Shown: piece by piece, positions 1-12,135 of the stretch
How the letters are laid out: the number at the start of each line of letters is the position of its first letter
Position numbering within the stretch: the first letter of the stretch is position 1
Source: Isoetes taiwanensis
Taxonomy: Eukaryota > Streptophyta > Lycopodiopsida > Isoetales > Isoetaceae
DNA: 64,000 bases
Assembly: GCA_021234155.1 (NCBI GenBank)
Contig: JAJEKV010000039.1
Location: forward strand, 10,489,077 to 10,553,076
Reading direction: 5' to 3'
Notes under the pieces: model-generated
The model's database searches: none
Told to the model about the DNA's origin: nothing
Seen by the model: only the letters and a program-made list of their open reading frames with translations
Program-made: the position numbers and the translations under genes

Positions 1-1992
1 AGATATTCCTCGTCTCTACATCTTCTCACGTGCTGCATGCATTTAGGTTTTGGATGTCCAAAAGTCACGCATGTGGCGGTGGTAACAATGCCTCAATAGC
101 ATCATCATGTGCTAAAAATCACAAAGAAACAGCTTGGCTGGGTGTAAGTAACAAGGCTGTGTGGGGGTATTTTAGTAACTAAGTTTGATGTTATCTGACA
201 TTTTAGTAGTTAAATTTGGTGTAGATTGATCAAATTAGATTTATATAATGCCATTTTGGTAATTAAGTTTTTATGTCGAAATGTATTTAATAATTAAGTT
301 TGGTGTATAAAGTAAAATTAATTTATTAATATTTTATTTGAATCGGGGGGCATTTTGGTAATTTTAGCAAAACTCATCTTGCACATTTTATTAATTACAT
401 AAACTCATAGGGGCATTTTGGTAGTTTTTCCTTATTTTTTTATGGGATAGTTTCTATATGTATGTTTGAAATTTTTAAAATGGCATAAACTTGCAGTATT
501 ATATTTCTTATTGCGGGAGGGCTTTCTCGCATGGTTGGGACTATGATTTTGTTGTTGTATTGTATACAAAACCATATGTTTTGCCATGTTAGGGCAGCTT
601 AATTCTATTAAAGGTTACATTTCTAGTTTGATGTATTTTAGATGTTTTTTTTGGTTAGTAAAAAGGAAGGTATGTTGAAATTTCAGGGTGTAGATAAGAT
701 GCCATATTGTTTTCTATTTGCGGAGCGTGGACGGATTGTGTAGAGCAGGGGTGGTGGAGCGAGCAGGGGCGAGTTATCAAGAGCATGGATGACCATGCTG
801 CTTGAATCAGGATCAATGGAGCTTCCAGCATCATGGATCATGGATCATAGTGTGGGTTTCTTTCATCCAAATCATTCCGGCATGACAGTAAGATGTAAAT
901 TGCAGGGTTCTGATGAGGCCACCTTGGCTTGGAGGTTTGCATCCTCCAGCCCTACTATCAATGGCTTTTTGCTTGCTTTCTTTCTTTTACCCAGGGCATG
1001 TAGACCTCGATCTGGTTGCTACGAAGACGATTCATTATAGCCTAGGACTGCGAGGACTAGCATCACAAAATTAACTCTGGTAGTACTGGATTCATTGGGG
1101 CGGTCTGGTTCACCAAAGGAAGCATAGTTTGGGTTCAGCATATGCTTGATGCCCACCGTTGGCTTTTCCCCCCCCTCCTTAATTTTTTTACAATGGGCAC
1201 CATAGTTCGATCCACACCATAGGAAGTGGAGTGCTACTCCAAAATTCTTTGGAATAGCTTCGATGATACGCTTTTATGGACAACGGATTTCCCATCAAAA
1301 TGTTAATGGCCATCGATCTGGCACAATACTAGGAATATGCGAGTGATTGATGGCTCTGAATCAGCATAATAAAAACACCCATAATGAAATGTAATTAATA
1401 CATAAATGACTAAAATTAACATTTTAAAATGATAAATATATGTGTTTGGTGACTTCTATTTTGTGCAATTTATACATAACAATTAAAAAAGAATATAACA
1501 ATTTATACATAACAATCAAGGGCGTCTTCAAAAGAAGACAAATTTGCTACTTTGGTTTTAGGGTCAACATATGTGTGCCTAGGGTTGAGCACCCACGTAA
1601 ACATGCAATCCAAACTTATATGCGGCCAAACTTGCGCGACAACGTCGGACACACGTTTACTAGTATGATACTAAAAGCAAAATAAGGGGATAGTCTGTGC
1701 AGCTTTTGGGCCATTGATTTTGTTGTCTGTGAGAACTTTAATTATAGGCGCAGGATATTGAATTTCGGCGCAGATAGCACAGTCTTCCGGCATGCTTTTC
1801 ATGCCAGGGCTCTATTCCGGCATTCTTATGCAGTGCAGATTGAATAAATGTAAGATCATTTTACTCCTGTTTGACAACATTCTTGTTTTTCCTCATTTTT
1901 TGGATCAGGCTGATCAAAAAAATTTGCTTACCCGTTTTTGTTACATTCGCTTCTGGGCAAATGATTTTGTTACATTTTTGGGCAAACGATAC
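1..1992. other. AT-rich intergenic sequence, no gene recognised
   Basis: No open frame here resembles a known protein. Between about 160 and 430 there is a degenerate repeated phrase of the kind TTTTGGTAATTAAGTTTGGTGT, seen four to five times at irregular spacing. At about 1465-1530 a roughly 33-base phrase (AATTTATACATAACAAT) occurs twice. The stretch ends at 1993, where similarity to the LTR family of the next 20 kb begins. Confidence 0.6.
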
Positions 1993-3669
1993 GTGACTCC
2001 ATGAGATTGCGTCTTTGAAAGGCTATAACCATGACATAGCATGATTCAGCCTATCTGCAAAGTGTGCACAGGAGGGATGGATGGAGTGGACTACCCTAGC
2101 CATTGTTTTATGCCAGCCAACGCTATTGTTATGATTTCATCTGTTGTGATCCAGAGGCCCTGACTGTCAGTTGACCCCATTGAGTCTGAGTCCAAGGTAG
2201 AATCCTCATTTGTGGTGCATTTTCTATGTTATATTGGTATTTTGTTGTTGTTCGTATTGATAATGGATGAGCCACCTTTTGTGGTGGCATATTATCTATC
2301 TATCTATCTACTCTATATATGTTCTTATGTTTGTCGCGCTTATCCGACCGTCCGTTCGAGATCCGACGGCTCACGTGGCTTTGGGACGTATCCTACGGCC
2401 CAGATGGCTTGGGAGTTTATATATAATCCGTATAGACACGATCCTACGGTCCAAGTTGATCTGATCCTGACCGGCGGTGCACATGACTTTGGAAATTATA
2501 TGTAATAGATCCTATGGCTCATGTTGCGTGAGATCTCGACCCTTGATCGGGTCCAAGATCCTACGGCCCAAGTTGAATGCTCATCCCTTAGGGAAAGGCT
2601 TTTAAAATTTTTATGTTGTGTGGGGGATTCGAACCCTGGCCATTGACCCCCCAGCCCCCTATTCTATGAGTAATTTATGTTTCACATATACTTAAGGGTA
2701 GTGTTTCATTAAGATAAAATAAACTATAACATTCTAGCTAGTTCAAGAAGGTTCTAGAATGTTCTGGAAGGCTCTAGAAAGTTCTAGAGCATAAGAGAAT
2801 CTGGGGAGACCTAAGAAAATTCTTCCAGAAAGTTCCAAATTGTTCTAATAAGTTTTAGAATCTTCTAGAATGTAGGGGAATCTACGGGAATGTAAGGAAA
2901 TCTAGGGAAATACTTCCAGAAAATTCTAGAATATATTGAAAGTCTTAGAATGTTCCAGGAGGTCTTAGAATGTTCTAAAAAGTTCTAGAATATAAAGAAA
3001 TCCAGAAGAATCTAATAGAATGTAAGAAAATCTTATAAAATGTAAGAGAATCTAGGAAAATATTTACAAGCCTAAGGGAACCTCTTAAAATCTGGGGGAT
3101 CTGAAGGAATCTTCATAAAATCTAAGGGAATCTAAGAAAATATTAATGAAATCTTAGACTATCTAAGGCAATCTTTATAGAATCTCTTTGAATCTAAGGG
3201 CAATCTGATAAAATCTAAATGAATCTATGAGAATCTAAGGGGACCTTCATAGAATCTTGGAGAATCTAGAGAAATTTAATGGAATCTAGATAAAATTTAG
3301 AGAAATGCTCACGAACCCTCTAGTAGAATCTTAGAGAATCTATGAATTTAGAGCATTCTCAAGAGATTCTTTTACAAGAACTTGCACGTAGGAACATGCT
3401 AAAACTCGAACATGCACCGTAGGACGGATTAAATTTCTTGTTTATTTGTATTGTTGCCAGGTGCTAACATGTATGTACGCTTCTACTATATGAGATTCCC
3501 ATAGAAGGGGCGGGACGAATGAAACCTCTGCGCCCTTCACCTGACACTTGGCCATCACAAGTAGTCCGAGTCAGACGGAGGGCCTTTCCATGGTGATGGA
3601 GTCGCCAAGGGAGGGGAATTTCCTATATTTATACGATAATAGCATCGTATAGGTTCGAGGAGCATCACA
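1993..3669 (+). mobile_element. Left LTR (partial, interrupted) of a non-autonomous LTR retrotransposon
   Basis: From 1993 (GTGACTCCATGAGATTGCG) to 2295, and again from 3441 to about 3595, the sequence matches the 3' part of the LTRs at 6479-9328. It then continues to GAGCATCACA at 3669, directly before a tRNA-type primer-binding site, so 3669 is the LTR end. The 5' part of this LTR is missing before 1993. Unrelated sequence (2296-3440) interrupts it at the phrase GGCATATTAT/TTTATTTG. This is the only copy in the window that keeps the true LTR 3' end. Confidence 0.75.
2296..3440. repeat. Insertion in the left LTR: ATCCTACGGCCC repeats plus TCTAGAA-rich degenerate satellite
   Basis: The insert interrupts an LTR whose uninterrupted form is seen near 7770 and 9165. 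Its first part (about 2340-2580) repeats the phrase GATCCTACGGCCCAAGTTG with variations. From about 2710 to 3360 it is a degenerate low-complexity array: first TTCTAGAA phrases about every 10-12 bases, then AATCTAAGG/GAATCT phrases. No coding potential is seen and no clear target duplication flanks it. Confidence 0.55.
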
Positions 3670-3670
3670 A

Positions 3671-3683
3671 TGGTATCAGAGCC
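3671..3683 (+). other. Primer-binding site (initiator-Met tRNA type)
   Basis: TGGTATCAGAGCC follows the LTR end (CATCACA) after one spacer base. This is the classical plant primer-binding site complementary to the 3' end of initiator methionine tRNA. It fixes the LTR 3' boundary and the + orientation of the element. Confidence 0.85.
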
Positions 3684-6465
3684 ATGATCTTGGTAGACCA
3701 GATCATATCACTGGCCACGCTCTAACCCATTAGATCGTTTAGTTAGTTGGGGACCTTAATGTAGAAAAATTACTGTAGGAGCCCATAGGTAGTATGATTG
3801 ATGGCCATATATGTGAGAAATGGGCTAAGTAAGAAGATAAAATCCAAGCCAACAAGGTGAGACCATGTTGGAGTGAGATCCTTTATTTTTGGAGGCTATA
3901 ACTTTTTGTAAGTAACTCGGATAGAGGAGATTTTTGTTCTGTTGCGTCGAAAACATTCCAATTAGCCTAGAACACACTTTGGCCGAAATCCCTGCATCCG
4001 CATTTGGGCCCAGGACCCAAATCGGCATTGAAGGTAAAAAGGGCCCTTAACTTTTGATTTTAAACCTCGAAAATACCCTCATGGCCGATTTATACGCGCG
4101 CGCCCGCCGAAAAATTTATATATATAAAAAAAAAAGGGGAAGAAAAACTTTGACCTTTAAGATTTCTAGACATTTCTTTTTTGCACTTTGCCTTTTTCCA
4201 CCTCCGCCTCTCATCCGCCATAGCCGCCGGAGCAAGCACTGTTCACCATAGCCATCGGAGTCGACTTCTCTCCGCCATAGCCGACGTCAGCTGACCACAC
4301 TTGCTCCTCGCCCAGCGCCTTCCAGCACTCGCATGGACATGGCTCGCACTAAGGGAGTAAAGAGCTACTCTTCGTGCTCCACCATGCAACTATTCACAGA
4401 GCTAGGCGCCAACCTTAGTGACGTTCCTCACGCAAGAGTACTTTCCCTTAATGACCACAGGGCAGTGTACTTCTGATGTGCCCGTGGAATGGTATCTTAA
4501 TACTCCATGGTAGTGCTCACTATTAAGAGGTTGAACAGAGCGTCCATGGCTCTATATAGTTCCCAAATGTGGTCCTCTACATCAAGAAGTACCTCCTCTT
4601 TTATATTGTCCCAATAAGACCATCCCCGCTGCAGCATGCAGAGGAAGTCTTCTCCAACCTTATCGCGGATGAGAATCACGATCTCCCATCCTTTATTTTC
4701 GTAGTATCGTGTGGCCAATGAAGGCAATATCCCTGAGGACAAGAAGTAATTCCTGTTATGTTGTTCTACTGATGTAAATCAATTGTATGAAATCATGAAG
4801 CATGAAGAAAGGAAAGGAAAGATGAAAGGAGAGGAAATTTTCTTGGTGGTGGTGTTCTATTGCAAACGAGCTCAGTTTGTATATGGGAAGCTAACAGTAC
4901 CAAGGGATTGACCAAGGTATGTATCAATGCTAGTTGACTTTCGTCAAGGCTAGTTTTGGCTGGTTTTTTTTTATACGGCATTTTTATGCGGCGGGAAAAA
5001 AATACGGTAGAAAATTTTTATATGGCGCATATTTTTTGGCACTGAGGGGTTTTTAGCGTCTCCAAATCGAATTTTAAACCCCTATTTTCCCTTCAATGCC
5101 AATTTTGCTTTTGCAGCCAATAAATGGTGCCATTGGTTCATCTCGTAGGTGTTCCAGACTAATTAGATGTTCTGGACGCAGGGAAATAAAAATCACCTCA
5201 ATTCGAGTTTCCTAGAGAAAGTTATGGCCTCTGGAAGAAAGGGACCGCATTCTGCCAAAAACTCAACATAACCTCACCTTAATATCCTAAAATTTTCTTT
5301 CTAACTAGCTCATTCTTCCATACTTAGGCGATCAACCATCCTATTTGGAGTAACTTTCCTACATCAAAGGTCCCCTACGAATATTTGTACCAGCTGCTCG
5401 AGGAGGAGTTCAATCTTCTCAGGGGATGGATCATGCACCCATTCATATCTTGAATTACAATCCATGTACATGGCAAGTTGTTATCAATATATTTTGATGT
5501 ATTTTTTTATATTACCCATTCCATGCCCATGAATTTGCATCAACTCCTTACTGCTTGCAATGTTAGCCATAATTTGTTTCCGCTTGTTTTCACCTCAATT
5601 CTCCTGACTTTGTGTGGACAATATGTTCCCAACTATTGGCATCTAGCCATAATGGACATGAATGTACCTTCATTCCCATTTTGGTAGGCGACTACGTTCT
5701 CATCTTCCTCATGCATAACCTTACATCTATGTTGCACATCTTAGGAACTTAACGCCTCCTTACGAAACTTTTTTTTTTTCTTGTAACAATATTGTCGTCA
5801 TATTCCCTATGTACTTATAGGATATTTAATATTCCAGTTAGTCATCATCCTCTAGTCAAACTTTACCTAGCTTAGCTTCCTAGGAGCAGATGTATGACTG
5901 CCCCCACCGTTCTCTATGGAGCTATATCAGCTTCCATATCATCAAATCGATTGTTTTTCCATAGGTCATGCTTAATTTACACTGTGAGATAGCACTTGCG
6001 TATTAAACTATTTTCATGAACACATGCTAACGTTCATGAATCCTCTCAGACTTATGAATTGCACATTACACATCATTTTCAACTTTGATCACCTTGTATA
6101 TGATAATCTCTGTGCAACTTATAATCTCACCACCGACTTCTTCTGATGGTCTGGAAATTATTTCATTTCCCTAATCCCCTCCGACTCATATCTGCCATCT
6201 ATATTGGATTTATTCTAATATCTTTTGAGCTTCCCATGCATCACAATGTCAGATTTCATATGAACCCTGCATTGGATTTTCCACCACCTTTTAGCAATTT
6301 GTTAAGCATTTTGCTAATTCCTTCCAAGTTGTTTGAATTCTCAAACTATCCCGTACCCTTCGGCTTAAGGAGGGGAGACTTTTCCTTGTAATATGTGATG
6401 TGTTGCCATGGCGTAAACCGTATTTCTTGTAGACTTGTTTAGATGTTGAGGACAACATCATTTTT
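3684..6465 (+). mobile_element. Internal region of a non-autonomous LTR retrotransposon (LARD-like)
   Basis: This stretch runs from the primer-binding site to the polypurine tract and should hold gag-pol. I find no protease, reverse transcriptase, RNase H or integrase motif in any frame. A short frame beginning ATGGACATGGCTCGCACT near 4333 runs about 47 codons and could be a gag relic, but I cannot confirm it. CT-rich leader sequence with repeated GCCATAGCCG phrases occurs at about 4190-4300. A second purine tract (TTAAGGAGGGGAGACT, about 6366) lies 100 bases upstream of the real one. About 2.8 kb of non-coding interior between a good PBS and a good PPT fits a large retrotransposon derivative. 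Confidence 0.65.
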
Positions 6466-6478
6466 AAGGAGGGGAGAA
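6466..6478 (+). other. Polypurine tract
   Basis: AAGGAGGGGAGAA abuts the LTR start TGTGACATTG at 6479. Paired with the PBS at 3671 it defines one LTR retrotransposon on the + strand. Confidence 0.85.
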
Positions 6479-7935
6479 TGTGACATTGCACGTATTTATA
6501 CACCTTTTTAGGTATAAATACATGACAAGTCCCTAAAAATAATTAACGGTGCATTAATTATTCATAAGCTAAGGTTAGCTATGTTAACTCATTATTTATT
6601 AAGGTGAAAACCTAACCCTAAACCCTAATTCGAATTTAGGGCTTAACCTAATATTAAAAAGGCTGAAATAGCAAATTAGTTAATGATAACTAATCTAGAA
6701 TTGCCACCTGGCCCAAATCGATTGGGCAAGGCAAAACTGCTAACTTGGGACATCCAAATTGGGGCTTCCACCCCGATTTGCCCCAAGTCGATTTGGGGAA
6801 TGGAGAAGGATGAGGAGCCGAATAACCAGCAGAGCATGAAGAACCTGAGAGATGGGAGATCTAGCTCAGAATCCGGTTAGTAGGCTTAGTTAGCTTGAGA
6901 TTCTAATTAGGAACTAACCCTTGCTTGTTAGATGGATGATTAGTCTCTCTATTTTATGTTCTAGATGAGATTATGATGGATGTATCAGATATGGATGCTC
7001 TCTTTCTGTTCCTCCTGTGTTGCATGGGTAAAAAGGAGTAGAGACCTAAAGGCCATCTAGGATTAGATATGCTCCTAGCTAGAACCCTTTAAATCCCATT
7101 AGATGCGGCCTGTACACAAGAGCCCACTGGGCTGTAGATGCTATGATGTAGTTCAACGCCAAATAACGGTCACAACTGGTGAAGTGAGGGCAGAGCCTTG
7201 CTGAACGTGGCTATTGGGGCTCCTATAGCATGGTAGGCTTATATCACTGAGTGTGGGCCAGGTATGGGTCTGACACCCCCGGGGTCGCAGGATACGTGCC
7301 TATAAGGACGTCCTGGACTCGATATAGATTTAGGGGGGTAAGTCATGTACGGATGCGTGTGCATCCGGGTGGCACGTATCCTCTAGCACACCCATGGATC
7401 CATTGTGATTCTGGAGGGGATTCATCCCTATCTTGCCTCGTCGGACTGGGAGATGTAACTAGAAGTAGTTTCATAAGGTGATTCCACGAGATTACGTCTC
7501 CGGAAGGCAACAACCACGGCATAGCATGATTCAGCCTATCTGCAAAGTGTGCACAGGAGGGGCGGATGGAGTGGACTACCCTAACCATTCTTCTAATACA
7601 TCCAGCGCCATTGTCATTATTATTCCGCTTTTTATCCGGAGGCCACAGTACATCAATTGATGCCCATGAGTCTGAATCCGGGGTAGAATCCTCATTTGTG
7701 GTGCATTTCCTTTGTTATGTTGGTATTCTGTTGTTATTCGTATTGATGATGATGGGCTACCCTTCGTGGTGGAATATTATTTATTTGTATTATTGTCAGG
7801 TGGTAATGTGTATGTATGCTTCCGCTATATAGGATACTCATAGAAGGCATGGGACGAATGACACCTCCGTGTCCTTCATCCGGACAATTGGCCATCACAA
7901 ATGGCCGGAGCCAGACGGAGGCCTTTCCATGGTGA
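6479..7935 (+). mobile_element. Right LTR, tandem copy 1 (truncated at its 3' end)
   Basis: It starts TGTGACATTGCACG right after the polypurine tract and includes a telomere-like run CCTAACCCTAAACCCTAA at about 6611-6628. It ends at TTTCCATGGTGA, where it runs straight into sequence normally found about 70 bases inside the LTR (CATTAATTATTC). The last part of the LTR, as seen at 3600-3669, is therefore absent. Open frames inside are not conserved proteins. The same frame recurs in copy 2 only because the DNA is repeated. Confidence 0.75.
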
Positions 7936-9328
7936 CATTAATTATTCATAAGCTAAGGTTAGCTATGTTAACTCATTAATTATTAAGGTGGAATCCTAAC
8001 CCTAAACCCTAATTTGAATTTAGGGCTTAACTTAATATTAGAAAGGCTAAAATAGTAAATTAGTTAATGATAACTAATCTAGAATTGCCACCTGGCCCAA
8101 ATCGATTGGGCAAGGCAAAACTGCTAACTTGGGACACCCAAATGGGGGCTTCCACCTCGATTTGCCCCAAGTCGATTTGGGGGCAATTGGAGAAGGATGA
8201 GGAGCCTAATAACCAGCAAAGCATGAAGAACCTGAGAGATGGGAGATCTAGCTCAGATACCAGTTAGTAGGCTTAGTTAGCTTGATATTCTAGTTAGGAA
8301 CTAACCCTTGCTTGTTAGATGGATGATTAGTCTCTCCATTTATGTTCTAGATGAGATTATGATGGATGTATCAGATATGAATGTTCTCTTTCTGTTCCTC
8401 CTGTATTGTATGGGTTAAAAGGGGTAGAGACCTAAAGGCCATCTAGGATTAGATATGCTCCTAGCTAGAACCCTTTAAATCCCATCAGATGCAGCCTGTA
8501 CACAAGAGCCCACTGGGCTATAGATGCTATGATGTGGTTCAACACCAAATAACAGTTACAACTGGTGAAGTGGGGGTAGAGCCTTGCTGAGCATGGCTAC
8601 TGGGGCTCCTATAGTATGGTAGGGTTATAGTCGGTCACTGAGTGTGGGCCAGGTATGGGTCTGACACCCTCAGGGTCGCAGGATACGTGCCTATAAGGAC
8701 GTCTTGAACTCGATATAGATTTAGGGGTAAGAGTCGAGTGCGGATGCATGTGTGCATCCAGGGTGTACATCCTCTCTAGCACACCCATGGATCCATTGTG
8801 ATTCTGGAGGGGATTCATCCCTTTCTTGCCTCGTGGGATTGGGAGATGTAACCCGAAGTAGTTTCATAAGGTGACTCCATGAGATTACGTCTCCGGAAGG
8901 CTACAACCATGGCATAGCATGATTCAGCATATCTGCAAAGTGTGCACAGGAGGGGCGGATGGAGTGGACCACCTTAGCCATTTTTCTATGTCTGCCAATG
9001 CCAATGTCATTATTTCGTTTGCTGTTATCCGGAGGCCCTGGTTGTCAATTGACCCCCATGAGTCTGAACCCAGGGTAGAATCCTCATTTGTTGTGCATTT
9101 CCTTTGTTATATTGGTACTCTGTTGTTATTCGTATTGATGATGATGGGCCACCCTTCGTGGTGGCATATTATTTATTTGTATTGTTGCCAGGTGGTAATG
9201 TGTATGTATGCTTCCGCTATATAGGATACTCATAGAAGGCGTGGGACGAATGACACCTCCGTGTCCTTCACCCGGACACTTGGCCATCACAAGTGGCCCG
9301 AGTCAGACGGAGGGCCTTTCCGTGGTGA
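7936..9328 (+). mobile_element. Right LTR, tandem copy 2
   Basis: This is a direct head-to-tail repeat of copy 1, starting at CATTAATTATTCATAAGC and lacking the first roughly 70 bases of the LTR. The period is about 1385-1393 bases. Identity to copy 1 looks high by eye across the whole unit. It carries the same CCTAACCCTAAACCCTAA run near 7995. The junction GGTGA/CATTAATT resembles GGTG/CATTAATT inside copy 1, which could have seeded unequal exchange. Confidence 0.75.
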
Positions 9329-10059
9329 CATTAATTATTCATAAGCTAAGGTTAGCCATATTAACTCATTATTAAGGTGGAATCCTAACCCTAAACCCTA
9401 ATTCGAATTTAGGGTTTAACTTAATATTAAAAAGGCTAAAATAGTAAATTAGTTAATGATAACTAATCTAGAATTGCCACCTGGCCCAAATCGATTGGGC
9501 AAGGCAAAACTGCTAACTTGGGACATCCAAATTGGGGCTTCCACCCCGATTTGCCCCAAGTCGATTTGGGGGGCAATTGGAGAAGGAGGAGGAGCCTAAT
9601 AACCAGCAGAGCATGAAGAACCTGAGAGATGGGAGATCAGGCTCAGATACCGGTTAGTAGGCTTAGTTAGCTTGAGATTCTCGTTAAAAATTAACCCTTC
9701 CTTGTTAGGTGGATGATTAGTCTCTCTATTTTATGTTTTAGATGAGATTATGATGGATGTATCAGATATGAATGCTCTCTTTCTGTTCCTCATGTGTTGC
9801 ATGGGTAAAAAGAGGTAGAGACCTAAAGGCCATCTAGGATTAGATATGATCCTAGCTAGAACCCTTTAAATCCCATTAGATGCGGCTTGTACACAAGAGC
9901 CCACTGGGCTGTAGATGCTATGATGTGGTTCAACGCCAAATAACGGTCTGGCTGGTGGTGGTGAAGGGGGGGCCTTGCGGAGCGTGGCTCACGGGGGCTC
10001 CTATAGTATAGTAGGCTTATAGTCGATCCATCGAGTGTGGGCGGATATGGGTCCGACAC

Positions 10060-11705
10060 TATGGCGTTCGGGAAAATATCGCTATAAATGCATTATATTT
10101 TTGGAGTGCAATCACTATACAAGTCTACCTTCGTAGCCTTGTATACCTTAGGATGTGGCATGGGCGCATATCTAAGTTAAAGTATATAACTTAGATAACC
10201 TTAGGATAAGGCCCACTTTCCACATGGCCTTATCCTATTGGGCAATTGCCACACGGCCTTGCCCCATTGGAGCCACGTGTCATCCCATGTGGACCCTAAC
10301 CTATATTAACCTAAATCCTAACCCTGGACCTCTTTTCCTGGCCCAACACCCCCGGAACCTTCTTCGCACTCAAAACTCCATTTCGAGCGTCGTTTGCTGT
10401 GGCATAGCCTAGTGCAACAGCCCCCAGAGTGCGTGCACGATCTTGGAGTGAGCACTATTTCGACCACTTCGGGGATCATGGAGACGCCAGGAATAGGAGG
10501 GAGCGCTTCGGGAGCAGGTATTTGGAGTAGTGTTCTTAGTAGTTCATCTGAAAGTTTAGCACTCTAGATGAGTTAGTATTTCGTGTCTAGAGTAGAGCCA
10601 TCCTAGAACCCTTATTCAACATCTTGAACCCTAATCAAGGAACCCTAATTGTAAGTTAGATATGTATGATTAGGTTAGATGTTACTCTAATGATTATCAC
10701 GATATGAAGTTGTGTGATGATGGTTGATCATGTTTGCTCCTCTTGTATTGGGAAGGGGGGTAGAGACCTAGTAGCCTTACTTAGTGATGCTCCTAGTTAG
10801 GCCCTTTAGTTCCTATTATATTGCGGCCTGTGCATAGGAACCCACCGGGCTACGGGGGCTATGATGTGACTCAACACTACATAACGGGGCTAAAGGCGAT
10901 ACGGAGGGAGAGTCCCTGTTGAGCGCGGCTAATGGGGCCCCCATATCGAGCTAGGCTTATGGCCGGTCACTTTGTGTGGGCCGGGCATGGGTCCGACACC
11001 TCCTGGGGCAATGGTGTTGCCCTGCCTCTCAAGAGCTGCAGGTGCTGGCCTGGCTCTTGTTTTGGGGGGTTAAGTCAGGGACGAATCGTATGCCGTCACG
11101 ATTCTCTAGCCGCCCGTGGAACCTCTAGATCCCGGGAAAGGGGAGATGCAACCCTTCCTGCCTCGATGGATCGGGGAGATGCAACCCCAAGTAGTCTTGA
11201 TGGGTGATGCCATGAGATTGCGTATCTGGAAGGCTAGAGTCATGCCAGAGTCCATTTTAGCCCATTTTCCCATTGTGCACAGGAGGGGCGGATGGAGTGG
11301 TCAACCCTAGCCATTGTCTCAAGCCAGCCCCGCCATTGTTATGACTCGGTCTGCTCTATCTTGAGGCCTAGCCGTCAGTCTACCTCCCCATGAGTCTAAG
11401 CCTCGGGTAGGAGCTTTCATGTTTTACGGCATATGTTTATCTCTGTTGTAGCTACGGATATGTGGATGTGCTACCCTTCAAGGTAGTATGATGTATTGCT
11501 ATTGCTAGTTCTGACGTTGTTTATGCTTCCGCTGTGATAGGAGCCCATAGGGAAGGGGCATAAGACACCTTAAGTGTCCCCTTCCCGCACTAGGGATACC
11601 CTGGAGTGCGGGATAGACGGAGGGCCCGTGCGGTCGAAGGACCGGATGGGGGATTTCCTATGGAGTGTACGGCCGGGCGCCGTATATTTTGTAGGAAGCA
11701 TCCCG
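10060..11705 (+). mobile_element. Diverged solo LTR of a related family
   Basis: This block interrupts LTR copy 3 between GACAC at 10055-10059 and GACAC at 11706-11710, a probable 5-base target duplication. It resembles the surrounding LTR family at clearly lower identity: the motifs GGCCTGTGCATAGGAACCCACCGGGCTA, GTGTGGGCCGGGCATGGGTCCGACACC and an end GAAGCATCCC parallel those of 8490-8670 and 3660. Its termini (TATGGCG and GCATCCCG) are not perfect TG/CA. The best reading is a solo LTR left by recombination. No protein is recognised in it. Confidence 0.6.
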
Positions 11706-12135
11706 GACACCCCCTGGATCGCAGGATACATGCCTATAAGGACATCCTAGACTCGGTATGGATTTAGAGGGGTAAGTCGGGTACGGATGCGTGTGCATCT
11801 GGGTGGCACGTATCCTCTAGCATACCCATGGATCCATTGTGATTCTGGAGGGGATTCATCCCTTTCCTGCCTCGTCGGACAGGGGAGATGTAACCCGAAG
11901 TAGTTTCATAGGGTGACTCCATGAGACTCCGGAAGGCTACAACCACGGCATAGCATGATTCAACCTATTTGCAAAGTGTGCACAGGAGGGGTGGATGGAG
12001 TGGACTACCCTAGCCATTCTTCTATGTCTGCCAACGCCATTGTCATTATTCCGTCTGCTGTTATCTAGAGGCCCTGGCTGTCAATTGACCCCCATGAGTC
12101 TGAACCCAGGGTAGAATCCTCATTTGTGTTGCATT

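Noticed and set aside
2620-2650. GGTTCGAATCCCCC on the reverse strand, a tRNA/SINE B-box-like sequence
   Set aside because: No A box, no cloverleaf and no poly(A) or duplication around it; the match is too short to call a tRNA or SINE.
6683-8267. The same 65-66 residue open frame at 6683 and 8067, looking like a conserved small gene
   Set aside because: The DNA itself is repeated because these are tandem LTR copies. Copy 3 does not show a comparable frame, and nothing suggests translation.
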